Assembly: GCF_016887565.1 (NCBI RefSeq)
Contig: NZ_CP069396.1
Coordinates: forward strand, 4,739,001-4,803,000
Direction of reading: 5' to 3'
Length of the DNA: 64,000 bases
Origin: Archangium violaceum
GTDB lineage: Bacteria > Myxococcota > Myxococcia > Myxococcales > Myxococcaceae
Shown here: piece by piece, positions 23,718 through 31,717 of the stretch
How positions within the stretch are numbered: the first letter of the stretch is position 1
Layout: every line of letters starts with the position of its first letter
Translations under genes and position numbers: made by a program
The notes under the pieces: model-generated
Told to the model about the DNA's origin: nothing
The model's input: the letters and a program-made list of their open reading frames with translations, nothing else
The model's database searches: none

Positions 23718-25082
23718 CTAACCCGCCGCCGTCGCCGTGGGCACAGACACTGGAAGGAAAATCGTGAAGGTAGAGCCCTCGTTCGGCTGGCTCTCGACCT
23801 TCACCTCGCCCCCCATGGCGCTCAGCAGGTGCTTGACGATGGACAGGCCCAGGCCCGTACCCCCCATGTCCCGGCTGCGTCCCTTGTCTACCCGGTAGAA
23901 GCGCTCGAAGATGCGGGCCAGGTGCTTGGGCTCGATGCCCACCCCGGTGTCCCGGACGTGCACCACGCACCGCCCGTCCTCCTGGCTGGCCGTCACGAAC
24001 ACCCGGCCCCCCTCGGGCGTGTACTTCACCGCGTTGTCCAGCAGGTTGAGCAGCACCTGCTCCAGCCCTCGCTCGTCTCCTCGCCCCACCAGCCCCTGGG
24101 GGACGTTCAGTTCGAGCGTAATGTTCTTGCCCTGCGCCTTGGGCCGGACCACCTCGGCCGCCCGGGAGGCGGCCACCGCCAGCGGCACGTCCGTCACCTT
24201 CAGCGTCACCTCGCGGGACTCCAGCCGGGACAGCTCCAGCAGGTCCTCGACGAGCTCCGAGAGGCGCTCGGACTGGCGGTGGATGATGTCCACCATCTTG
24301 GGCGCCACGTTGGGGTCCTTCAGGGCGCCGCCCTGGAGCGTCTCGGCGTAGCCACGGATGGCGGTGATGGGGGTGCGCAGCTCGTGGGAGACGTTGGCGA
24401 CGAAGTCCTTGCGCACCTTCTCCAGGTGGCGCAGCTCGGTGACGTCGTGGAAGACGGCGGCGCTGCCGGGCAGGTCCTTCCCCAGCGGGGTCACCCGGAT
24501 GGCGAGCGTGCGGGGGAAGAGGCCCTCCAGTGCCAGCTCGAGGCGGGTGGAGGCCCCCTCGCGGCAGGCGCGGGTGACGGCCTCGTTGAGCACGTCGTTG
24601 CGCAGCAGCGCGAGGGGACGCTGGCCGACGATGTGCCCGGCCGTCTGGAGCATGCCGCGCAGGGCGTCGTTGTGGCGCACCACGGTGCCCTCGGCGTCTG
24701 TCACCCAGAGGCCCTCGGCCATGCCGTCCAGCACGGCGGTGAGGATGCGGGCCTCCTGGTCGAGCCCGGCGTTGCGCACGGAGAGCTGGTGGTGGAGCGA
24801 GTCGATGGCGCCCTTCAGGTTCGCTACCTCCTCGAGCCGGTCGTTCTCGTCCTCGCTGCTACCCGGGGAGGGGGAGCCCTCGGCGCGGGTGCGGACCTGG
24901 CGGGCCAGGGTGAGGATCTGCCGCTTGAGCGCGTCCCGGCTGGCCACCAGCGTCAGCGCGGAGGCGGTGAGGGTGGCGAGCGACACGTAGACGGCGTCCA
25001 TCCTCCAGCCCAGCAGCAGGAAGAGGATGAGCGCCGCCAGGGCGGGCAGGAGGAGGGGAAGCAGGAAGAGGCGCGGGGGCAT
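23718..25082 (-). CDS. phoR: Phosphate-type sensor histidine kinase PhoR
   Basis: 454 aa. Two close N-terminal membrane segments (residues 3-50) with almost no periplasmic loop are followed by a PAS domain (~115-215), HisKA with VSHELRTPITAIRGY (phospho-His) and an ATPase domain (NLLDNAVKYTPEGG, DTGVGI, GGTGLGLSIVKHL). The lack of an external sensor and the presence of PAS match PhoR, which senses phosphate through PstSCAB/PhoU. It follows phoB by 12 bp. Confidence 0.93.
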   Translation of the reverse strand: MPPRLFLLPLLLPALAALILFLLLGWRMDAVYVSLATLTASALTLVASRDALKRQILTLARQVRTRAEGSPSPGSSEDENDRLEEVANLKGAIDSLHHQLSVRNAGLDQEARILTAVLDGMAEGLWVTDAEGTVVRHNDALRGMLQTAGHIVGQRPLALLRNDVLNEAVTRACREGASTRLELALEGLFPRTLAIRVTPLGKDLPGSAAVFHDVTELRHLEKVRKDFVANVSHELRTPITAIRGYAETLQGGALKDPNVAPKMVDIIHRQSERLSELVEDLLELSRLESREVTLKVTDVPLAVAASRAAEVVRPKAQGKNITLELNVPQGLVGRGDERGLEQVLLNLLDNAVKYTPEGGRVFVTASQEDGRCVVHVRDTGVGIEPKHLARIFERFYRVDKGRSRDMGGTGLGLSIVKHLLSAMGGEVKVESQPNEGSTFTIFLPVSVPTATAAG

Positions 25083-25094
25083 CGGGCCGTACCG

Positions 25095-25775
25095 TCAGGG
25101 AGGGCTGAGCTTGTAGCCCACGCCGCGGACCGTCTCGATGATGTCGCCCGCGGGGCCGAGCTTCTCGCGCAGGCGCTTGATGTGCGTGTCCACCGTGCGG
25201 GTGTGGATCTCCGCCTGGATGCCCCAGACGTCGGAGAGGAGCACCTCGCGCGTCTGCACGCGATCGCCGCGCTCCAGCAGGGTGCGCAGCAGGCGGAACT
25301 CCAGCGCGGTGAGGACCACCTCCTGGCCCTTCACCCGCACCTGGTGGCGCGAGGTGTCGAGCTGGATCTCCCCGGCGGACAGCTGGGCCGAGGGCCCCTC
25401 CTCGACGTCCGCGCGCCGCAGCACCGCCCGGACCCGCAGCATCAGCTCGCGGACGGAGAAGGGCTTCACCACGTAGTCGTCCGCGCCCTGCTCCAGGCCC
25501 TGGATGCGGTCGGACTCCTGGCCCTTGGCGCTGACGATGATGACCGGCACCTTGCGCAGCTCGGAGTCGCTCTTGAGCAGGCGCAGCACCTCGCTGCCCG
25601 CCAGGTCCGGCAGCATCAGGTCCAACAGGACGAGGTCAGGCACATGGGCGCGGGCCTTCGCGAGACCACTCGCTCCGGTGCCCGCTGCCTCCGCCTCGAA
25701 TCCCGCGGCCCGGAGGTTGTACTCCACCAGTCCCGCCAGGTCCTGCTCGTCCTCGATGATCAGGATGCGCGCCAT
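25095..25775 (-). CDS. phoB: Phosphate regulon response regulator PhoB
   Basis: 226 aa. Receiver: ILIIEDEQDLAGL, LVLLDLMLPDLAG (phospho-Asp), IIVSAKGQE, YVVKPFSVREL. Winged-helix output: TALEFRLLRTLLERG, RTVDTHIKRLREKLG, VRGVGYKL. It is paired with phoR. The ATG giving MARILIIED is used; a longer frame exists upstream but would run through the Pho-box region. DNA-binding residues resemble those of the orphan regulator at 20169-20858, so the two may share target sites. Confidence 0.93.
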   Translation of the reverse strand: MARILIIEDEQDLAGLVEYNLRAAGFEAEAAGTGASGLAKARAHVPDLVLLDLMLPDLAGSEVLRLLKSDSELRKVPVIIVSAKGQESDRIQGLEQGADDYVVKPFSVRELMLRVRAVLRRADVEEGPSAQLSAGEIQLDTSRHQVRVKGQEVVLTALEFRLLRTLLERGDRVQTREVLLSDVWGIQAEIHTRTVDTHIKRLREKLGPAGDIIETVRGVGYKLSPP

Positions 25776-25845
25776 CGTTCCTCTCGAACCCCAGATTCTT
25801 TCCCGTGCCCTAGCAGATCGACCGTGGCGGGTGCATGACGAGGAT

Positions 25846-25863
25846 GTGACGCCTGGGTGACAA
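25846..25863 (-). promoter_or_regulatory. Pho box upstream of phoB-phoR
   Basis: The sense strand reads TTGTCAC-CCAG-GCGTCAC, 71-88 bp before the phoB ATG. Both units have an intact GTCAC core at 11-bp pitch, suggesting autoregulation. Confidence 0.6.
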
Positions 25864-25889
25864 GGCGTGTCCGCCCGCCCGGCGGCCAC

Positions 25890-26390
25890 TCAGGGGGCGA
25901 AGGTTGGATCGCACTCGCCATTGGTGAGGGAGATGGCGGCGGCGATGAGCGGCTCGTTGCGGGTGGCGCTCACGGATTCCAGGTAGTTGCAGGAGCTGCC
26001 CAGGAATCGCGGCGGGTTGGAGCGCGAGAGCGCTTCGATGACGACGACGTAGTCGCGGCCCACCGGGATGTCCACGGTCAGCTCCTGGGCACCGCCCTGG
26101 AGCCCCACGTCGAAGCGCAGGGCGCGCGCCTTCTTGCCATCCGGCCCCTGGAGGACGAGCGCCTCCTCTTGTTCCACCTGCTGGTTGAGGCAGGAGCGCT
26201 GGAGGTCGCCGCACCGGCGCGACCGGCCTTCGGGGAGCACCACCACCTGGAAGGCACCCAGCTCATCGGCGACGGCCCGATCGATGAGCACGTCCAGGCC
26301 GAGCCGGGCTCCGGACGAGGGAGGTTCCGCCCCGCAGCCGGCGGCGAGGGTGGCACCCAGCAGGACGAGGAGGGAGGGACGCGAGCTCAT
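25890..26390 (-). CDS. Lipoprotein of unknown function
   Basis: 166 aa with a lipoprotein signal (LGATLAAGCGAE). The mature part has three cysteines in the pattern RRCGDLQRSC plus one in SSCNYLES, and a likely beta-sandwich (ELTVDIPVGRDYVVVIEAL). No named family is recognised. Its ATG overlaps the stop of the preceding gene by 4 nt, so the two are coupled and may act together in the envelope. Confidence 0.72.
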   Translation of the reverse strand: MSSRPSLLVLLGATLAAGCGAEPPSSGARLGLDVLIDRAVADELGAFQVVVLPEGRSRRCGDLQRSCLNQQVEQEEALVLQGPDGKKARALRFDVGLQGGAQELTVDIPVGRDYVVVIEALSRSNPPRFLGSSCNYLESVSATRNEPLIAAAISLTNGECDPTFAP

Positions 26391-27289
26391 GGATTGACGC
26401 GGATGGTGATGGGGACGCGGCCCCGTTCCTCGGAAGTGGCATAGACGACGGCGCCGGCGGTGCCCGCCACGGCCACCGCGCCCACGGCCACCCAGAGCCA
26501 CGGGCTCTTGTACCAGGGACGCTCGCCCACGGGGGCCACCGCCGTGCCTTCCTGGGCCACCTGGAAGACGAGCGGGTTGAAGGTATCGCCCCGGCCCGCC
26601 AGCCGGCGCTGCGCCGCGTCCACCACCTCGAAGTAGTACTCCACCTGATAGGCGGTGCGGGCGGCGGGCAGCTCGTAGGCGGGGATGGTGGCGACGTAGC
26701 GCTCCTTGTCGGCCCGGTCACGAGCGAAGTCCACCGAGCTGTACGCCTGGGCCCCGGCGCGCCGGTAGAAGAGCCGGGCCCGCGCCCCGAGCGCCATGTC
26801 CTCGATGCGCGCCACGGCGACCACCGGCTCGCCTCCGGCCACATCGGGCAGAGGGTCCACCTGGAGCGTGACGGGGCGGACCCGGCGGTTCTTGATGTCC
26901 TCCTTGATGCGCGCGTAGAGCTGGCGGATCTTCGGAGGCGCGGTGCGCGGCAGCTCGTAGTCGGGCCGGGCCTGGAGGAGCATCTCGTAGGCCTCGCGTG
27001 CCCGCGCCTCGTCGCCCAGGTAGAGGGCGGTCAGGCCGAGCAGGCGGTAGAGCTCCACGAGCTGGTCGTCGGTGACGTCCGGCGCGTCGAGGCCGGACTC
27101 CAGCGTCTTCACCGCCTCCTCGAACTCGCCGTTCTCGATCTGCTCCTGCGCGCGGGCGATCTCCGGCCGGGCGGGGGCCACCTGGAAGAGGAGGGGAGGT
27201 GGGAACAGGGGGCGGGCGAGCGAGGCGCCGGGCGACAGCAGGCTCGCCAGGAGCAGGCCCGCCACCAGGCGATTCAGCGAGGGGTACAT
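26387..27289 (-). CDS. TPR-containing envelope protein
   Basis: 300 aa from the ATG giving MYPSLNRLVAG. It has a signal peptide, a TPR-like region (AQEQIENGEFEEAVKTLESG ... LYRLLGLTALYLGDEARAREA), a beta-rich middle and a C-terminal membrane segment (WLWVAVGAVAVAGTAGAVVY), a frequent layout in myxobacterial envelope proteins. Longer frames upstream read through the intergenic region and are not believed. A Pho-box pair lies 60-77 bp before the start; the coupled downstream gene encodes a lipoprotein. Confidence 0.78.
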   Translation of the reverse strand: MYPSLNRLVAGLLLASLLSPGASLARPLFPPPLLFQVAPARPEIARAQEQIENGEFEEAVKTLESGLDAPDVTDDQLVELYRLLGLTALYLGDEARAREAYEMLLQARPDYELPRTAPPKIRQLYARIKEDIKNRRVRPVTLQVDPLPDVAGGEPVVAVARIEDMALGARARLFYRRAGAQAYSSVDFARDRADKERYVATIPAYELPAARTAYQVEYYFEVVDAAQRRLAGRGDTFNPLVFQVAQEGTAVAPVGERPWYKSPWLWVAVGAVAVAGTAGAVVYATSEERGRVPITIRVNP

Positions 27290-27348
27290 TGGCACCCACC
27301 CTAGCAGACGGCCGAGCGGGCCTCCAATGAGAGGACGGTCCCGCAACG

Positions 27349-27366
27349 GTGACGGGCCGGTGACAT
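27349..27366 (-). promoter_or_regulatory. Pho box between the TPR gene and yceD
   Basis: The sense strand for the TPR gene reads ATGTCAC-CGGC-CCGTCAC, two intact GTCAC cores at 11-bp pitch. The divergent yceD promoter starts 20 bp further on, so the TPR/lipoprotein unit is the likelier target. Confidence 0.55.
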
Positions 27367-27385
27367 CTATTGGAGTTCGGACGCG

Positions 27386-27414
27386 TTGACTGCGGGGGAG
27401 CACCTCCCCATGAT
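27386..27414 (+). promoter_or_regulatory. Sigma70-like promoter of yceD
   Basis: TTGACT, a 17-bp spacer and CATGAT, ending 32 bp before the ATG. The spacer contains a GGGGAG/CTCCCC dyad. Confidence 0.5.
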
Positions 27415-27446
27415 GCGCGCCCCTTTTTGGATAGGAAGCCAGGTAG

Positions 27447-28028
27447 ATGCTCGTAAAGATTGAAGAAATTCGCGACGAAGGGCTCAAGATCAATGATCGG
27501 ATGAGCCTGGAGCTGCTCGAGGCCGCGCTCGAGGGCTCTGGCTTCCGGGCCACCGAGCCCCTGGCCTTCTCGGCGAACTTCCGCAAGGTGAGTGGCGGCG
27601 TGCTGCTCGAGGGCAAGTTCACCGAGCGCGTGGTGGCGGAGTGCAAGCGCTGCCTCACGGAGTCGAAGCTGGAGCTGCCGGTGAGCTTCACCCTCAACCT
27701 CGTGCCCGAGTCGCTCGCCCGTGGCACGGACGTGTTGGACGAGGACGAGGTGGAGGAGAAGGAGCGGAACCAGGGAGAGACCGGCGGCTCGTTCGCCATC
27801 GATGACGCGGACGAGGAGGTGTTCGACGGCAAGGTGATCGATCTGGATCCCATCATCCGGGAGCAGGCGCTGCTGGCCCTGCCGATGAGCGCCGTGTGCC
27901 GCGAGGACTGTCAGGGGCTGTGCACGCAGTGCGGCCAGAACCTCAACGAGAAGCAGTGCGGTTGCGACACGAAGTTCGTGGATCCCCGACTCGCGGTGCT
28001 CAAGAACATCAAGCTCCAGAAGAGCTGA
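27447..28028 (+). CDS. yceD: YceD/DUF177 family protein
   Basis: 193 aa. An N-terminal beta domain with ECKRCL is followed by an acidic stretch (DEDEVEEKE) and a C-terminal cysteine cluster (CREDCQGLCTQCGQNLN) diagnostic of the family. YceD proteins take part in 23S rRNA processing and are normally encoded just before rpmF. Here rpmF lies 3.2 kb away on the other strand, and a hairpin follows this gene directly. Confidence 0.93.
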   Translation: MLVKIEEIRDEGLKINDRMSLELLEAALEGSGFRATEPLAFSANFRKVSGGVLLEGKFTERVVAECKRCLTESKLELPVSFTLNLVPESLARGTDVLDEDEVEEKERNQGETGGSFAIDDADEEVFDGKVIDLDPIIREQALLALPMSAVCREDCQGLCTQCGQNLNEKQCGCDTKFVDPRLAVLKNIKLQKS

Positions 28029-28056
28029 GCCGGTGCCCTGGGGGCCCGGAAGCACG

Positions 28057-28088
28057 GAGGCCGCCACCTCGTGAAGAGGGGCGGCCTC
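28057..28088 (+). terminator. Hairpin after yceD
   Basis: Stem GAGGCCGCC / GGCGGCCTC (9 bp) with a 14-nt loop, followed by TCGTGTTTCG. It would end yceD transcription; mscS converges on it, so it may act in both directions. Confidence 0.7.
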
Positions 28089-28126
28089 TCGTGTTTCGAG
28101 CCTGGGCGCGGAGCGCCGCCGCGGCC

Positions 28127-28948
28127 TCAGCTGGCCTTGGAGACGAGCTGTTGGGCGGTCTGCGCGGGGACGGCGTAGCCGGCGGACAGGAGGATCTCCT
28201 CGACGGCGAGGGCCACGGCGCCCGACGCCGCTCCCGCCAGGGAAGGCTTGGCCCACACCTGGACCGCCAGCACGGGCCCGAGCGCGGTGAACTCCGCCAC
28301 TCCGACGGAGGGGGCGGGCTGCTGCAGCACGTCGGGCACCACCGAGATGCGCTCCTTCAGGGCATTCATCAGTCCGAACACGTCACCGCCGTGCTGCAGC
28401 GGCACCTTGATCGTGACCTGACGGTGGGGGTGATGGGTGAAGTTGATGATGTTGTCGCCGAACAGCCGGCTGTTGCCCACGGAGATGCGCAGGTTGTCGG
28501 GGGTGTCGAGGGTCGTGGCGAACAGGCCGATCTCCTGCACCAGGCCGGTGACGCCGCCCGCGGAGATCTCATCGCCCACCCGGAAGGGGCGCAGCACGAG
28601 CAGGAAGACGCCCGCGGCGAAGTTGGACAGCAGGCCGGACCAGGCCGTGCCGATGGCGATGCCCGCCGCCGCCAGCAGCGCGGCGAACGAGGTCGTCTCC
28701 ACCCCCATCAGGCCCAGGATGGCGATCAGCAGGAGGATCGTCAGGGAGCCGGTGAAGAGCGACTCGATGTAGCGGATGAGCGTGGCATCCAGCTGGCGCT
28801 TCTGCAGGCCGAGGTTCAGCACGCGCCGGAAGCCGTTGATGAGGGTACGGCCCACGAACCACAGCACCAGCCCACCGACTACCTTGATGAGGAAGGGCAC
28901 GGCCTGCGTGAGAGCCAACGACTTCAACTGTTCGATGAGGGCATCCAT
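28127..28948 (-). CDS. mscS: Small-conductance mechanosensitive channel, MscS family
   Basis: 273 aa from MDALIEQLKSL. Three N-terminal membrane helices are followed by the pore helix (AALLAAAGIAIGTAWSGLLSN) and the cytoplasmic beta domain beginning PFRVGDEISAGGVTG. This is close to the minimal MscS length. It releases solutes on hypo-osmotic shock. It converges on yceD and diverges from the GH15 gene. Confidence 0.95.
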   Translation of the reverse strand: MDALIEQLKSLALTQAVPFLIKVVGGLVLWFVGRTLINGFRRVLNLGLQKRQLDATLIRYIESLFTGSLTILLLIAILGLMGVETTSFAALLAAAGIAIGTAWSGLLSNFAAGVFLLVLRPFRVGDEISAGGVTGLVQEIGLFATTLDTPDNLRISVGNSRLFGDNIINFTHHPHRQVTIKVPLQHGGDVFGLMNALKERISVVPDVLQQPAPSVGVAEFTALGPVLAVQVWAKPSLAGAASGAVALAVEEILLSAGYAVPAQTAQQLVSKAS

Positions 28949-29134
28949 GATGTTCGAAAGGGTGTTGCGTTCTGGGAGTGGTGAAATTGTGACGGGGGCG
29001 GATGCGCCAGACCTTAGTGAAGCGGATCGGAATGCGCCATGGGGCGGCAACTGCACGGGGTGGGCCAGGGGTCGTCCCACGCGCAACCCCGCGGAGGGAC
29101 GGGCCTCGGGCCCGGTGCCGCGGTAGGAGGCGCC

Positions 29135-29231
29135 CGTGTCGACACGTCGGCTGACATGTCCGGCCCGTGGCGCTGACGTGTCAGCGGGGGGCGCGGGACA
29201 TTCCCGGGGTGGCTGCCCGGCTGGTGACCAG
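29135..29231. promoter_or_regulatory. Palindrome cluster in the mscS/GH15 divergent region
   Basis: The 339-bp gap 28949-29287 holds CGTGTCGACACG (29135), TGACATGTC (29152) and TGACGTGTCA (29174, inside a GCTGAC/GTCAGC dyad). The last two are 22 bp (two helical turns) apart. CTGGTGACCAG follows at 29221. They look like operator sites for one dimeric regulator. I see no gene in this gap. Confidence 0.45.
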
Positions 29232-29287
29232 TCGGGCTGACCCCTGGGCCGCGAGGGTCCCTACCTTGGCCTGAGAGGGAATCGAGT

Positions 29288-31180
29288 ATGGACCTCTACA
29301 GCGCCGCCAAGCGGATGACCCGGCCGTTCCGATTCTCGAATCCGGCCTCCCACCGGGAGGTGTCCCTGGCCAGCCGGGGGCTGATTGGCGATGGGATTAC
29401 CTGCGCCCTGGTCCGCCCCGATGGCGTCATCGACTGGCTCTGCTTTCCCCGCTTCGACAGCCCGAGCGTCTTCGCGGGCCTCCTCGATGAGGTGAGGGGG
29501 GGCTTCACGGGAATCCTCCCGGCCACCTGGCCCTTCGAGAGCCTGCAGCGGTACGACCCGGACACCAACGTCCTGGAGACGCTCTTCCGGGTCGAGCGCC
29601 AGGGCGTCGTCCGGCTCATCGATTACATGCCCTGGACGAATGATCCGCGCTCCACCATCCACGAGGTGCACCGGCGCATCGAGTGCGTCGAGGGCTCGCT
29701 GGAGCTGAACATCATCTTCGACCCGCGGTTCAGGTACGGGGAGTCGGAGACGCGAGTGACGCGCGAGGAGCATGGGCTGGTCGCGCATGGGGCGCGCGGC
29801 GAGCGGATGGTCGCGGTCCTCAGTGGCGAGGTCCAGTGGGAGCCCTATGGCGCGTCGGGCCTGCGCACGCGCATCCGGCTCGACACGGGGGAGCGGCGCT
29901 GGATGGTGCTGGGCTGGGACGCGGAGCGGCCAGCGCCCATCGCCGCGTACCGTCCCTTCGAGCAGCTCCGGGCCACGCGTCAGGCCTGGCGCGAGTGGTC
30001 CCGGCAGTTCCGGTACGAGGGGCCCTGGCGGGACAATGTCCTGCGCTCGGCGCTGGCGCTGAAGCTGCTGATGTACGCGCCCACCGGTGCCATGGTGGCC
30101 GCCCCCACCACCTCGCTCCCCGAGTGGATCGGCGGGCCACGCAACTGGGACTACCGCTTCAGCTGGGTCCGCGACGCGGCCATGGCCGTGCGCGCCACCA
30201 ACCTGATCGGCTACCCGAACGAATCACGGGAGTTCTTCTACTTCGTGCGCGACACGTTGAAGCACGGCGACCCCCTCCAGGTGATGTACTCGCTGGATGG
30301 GGGCCCCGTGCCAGAGGAGCGGATCCTCTCGCACCTGGTCGGCTTCCAGGGCTCGACTCCGGTGCGGATCGGCAACGCCGCGCGCGATCAGCTCCAGTTC
30401 GACACCGCTGGCGCGCTGCTCGACGCCGCCTACCTCTACGAGCGATTCGGTGGCCGGCTGCCACTGCGCACCTGGAGGCTCCTGAAGGCGGTCATCCTGA
30501 CGACCGCCCGCCGCTGGCGCGAGCCGGATCACGGCATCTGGGAGCCGCGCCGGGAGATGCGCCACAACGTGCACTCCAAGCTCATGTGCTGGCTGGCGCT
30601 GCATCGCGGCCGGCACCTGGCCCGGCTCTTCGCCGAGCCGGACCTCCTGAAGGCCTGTACCCGCGAGGCGGAGCTCATCCGGAGCGACATCCTCCGCCAT
30701 GGCGTGGACCCCTCGGGGAAGCACTTCGTGGGCGCCTACGGGAGCAACGAGCCGGATGCCGCGTTGCTGCTGCTGCCCATCGTGGGGTGCTTCGAGGCGA
30801 GAGATCCGCTCGTCCAGGGGACCATCGACTGGCTGCGCGAGGAGCTGAAGGCTGGCCCGTTCCTCCGCCGCTACCGGACGGACGATGGCTTGACGGGGCC
30901 GGAGGGGGCCTTCCTGCTGTGTGGCTTCTGGCTCGCCGAGGCGCTGGCGCTGGCCAACCGCCTCGAGGAGGCCGAGAAGGTCTTCGTGGTGCACGCCGAG
31001 GCCGCCAACCACCTCGGGTTGCTCGCCGAGGAGGTGCATCCGCTCACGCGCGAGCAGCTGGGCAACTTCCCCCAGGCCTTCAGCCACCTGGGGCTCATCA
31101 ACGCCGCGGCGCGCATCGACCTGGCGCTCCGGATGCGGGACGAGGGCCAGAGCGCGCCCCCCTATCTGGTCGACCCCTGA
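29288..31180 (+). CDS. Glycoside hydrolase family 15 protein (glucoamylase/trehalase-like)
   Basis: 630 aa. An N-terminal beta-sandwich domain (to ~250) starts with the typical SRGLIGDGITCALVRPDGVI. The (alpha/alpha)6 catalytic domain follows, with IGGPRNWDYRFSWVRDAA, DHGIWEPR (catalytic acid region) and EEVHPLTREQLGNFPQAFSH (catalytic base region). No signal peptide, so cytoplasmic: probably degradation of glycogen-type glucans or trehalose. It has a ribosome site (GAGAGGGAA) and a palindrome cluster upstream. It stands between yceD and rpmF, which are neighbours in most genomes. Confidence 0.92.
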   Translation: MDLYSAAKRMTRPFRFSNPASHREVSLASRGLIGDGITCALVRPDGVIDWLCFPRFDSPSVFAGLLDEVRGGFTGILPATWPFESLQRYDPDTNVLETLFRVERQGVVRLIDYMPWTNDPRSTIHEVHRRIECVEGSLELNIIFDPRFRYGESETRVTREEHGLVAHGARGERMVAVLSGEVQWEPYGASGLRTRIRLDTGERRWMVLGWDAERPAPIAAYRPFEQLRATRQAWREWSRQFRYEGPWRDNVLRSALALKLLMYAPTGAMVAAPTTSLPEWIGGPRNWDYRFSWVRDAAMAVRATNLIGYPNESREFFYFVRDTLKHGDPLQVMYSLDGGPVPEERILSHLVGFQGSTPVRIGNAARDQLQFDTAGALLDAAYLYERFGGRLPLRTWRLLKAVILTTARRWREPDHGIWEPRREMRHNVHSKLMCWLALHRGRHLARLFAEPDLLKACTREAELIRSDILRHGVDPSGKHFVGAYGSNEPDAALLLLPIVGCFEARDPLVQGTIDWLREELKAGPFLRRYRTDDGLTGPEGAFLLCGFWLAEALALANRLEEAEKVFVVHAEAANHLGLLAEEVHPLTREQLGNFPQAFSHLGLINAAARIDLALRMRDEGQSAPPYLVDP

Positions 31181-31210
31181 CCGGCTCCATGCCGAGAGGC
31201 CCAAAGCACA

Positions 31211-31241
31211 AAGGCCGCCCCTCGTGGGAGGGAGCGGCCTT
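31211..31241. terminator. Hairpin between GH15 and rpmF
   Basis: Stem AAGGCCGC / GCGGCCTT with a 15-nt loop between convergent stops. On the minus strand it is followed by TGTGCTTT, a fair T-rich tail, so it serves rpmF best. Confidence 0.7.
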
Positions 31242-31276
31242 CTTGCCTTCCAGCGGAGCTGGACGGACGCCGAGGC

Positions 31277-31465
31277 TCAGGCCTGGGCGCCGGGCACCGT
31301 CTCGCGGCCCTTGTAGAAGCCGCACGCCGCACAGGCGCGGTGCGGAAGCACCGGCTCCTTGCAGTTGGCGCACTGGATCACCTGCACGGCGCTGCGCAGG
31401 TTGTTGTTGGCCGCACGGCGGCGGTCACGACGCATCTTGGAAGTACGCTTCTTGGGAACACCCAC
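31277..31465 (-). CDS. rpmF: 50S ribosomal protein L32
   Basis: 62 aa starting GVPKKRTSKMRRDRRRA, with the zinc-binding cysteine quartet (CANC ... CAAC) of the C+ form of L32. The GTG start follows AGAGGTGA. Its strand is opposite to plsX and yceD, whereas rpmF usually sits between them in one operon. Its own promoter and terminator are visible. Confidence 0.95.
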   Translation of the reverse strand: MGVPKKRTSKMRRDRRRAANNNLRSAVQVIQCANCKEPVLPHRACAACGFYKGRETVPGAQA

Positions 31466-31546
31466 GGCTCACCTCTATATCGTCACGGTCCGCGACCCCG
31501 GGTTTCCCCTCATGGTTCAGACCGGCAAAAGCTCGGAAGGCGGCGG

Positions 31547-31575
31547 ACCCTAGCCGCTCACCGCGTGTGAGTCAA
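31547..31575 (-). promoter_or_regulatory. Sigma70-like promoter of rpmF
   Basis: On the minus strand: TTGACT, exactly 17 bp, TAGGGT, about 80 bp before the GTG start. It allows the inverted rpmF to be expressed by itself. Confidence 0.5.
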
Positions 31576-31717
31576 CGCGCGAGAGCAGGGTATCGCCACG
31601 TTCCCTGCAAACCCCGGCCCGGTGGCCGGCATTCTTATGTCCACCACCCCATAGGTGTCCACCTGCTTGCTCTCCGGGCTCCCGAGTCCGGGGCGTCCAT
31701 GGAAGGATGCGCCGCCC

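Noticed and set aside
22821-25838. Plus-strand open frame of about 1000 codons
   Set aside because: It runs antisense through the metallophosphoesterase, phoR and phoB, all supported by clear motifs. Its translation is Val/His/Arg/Gly-rich without domains.
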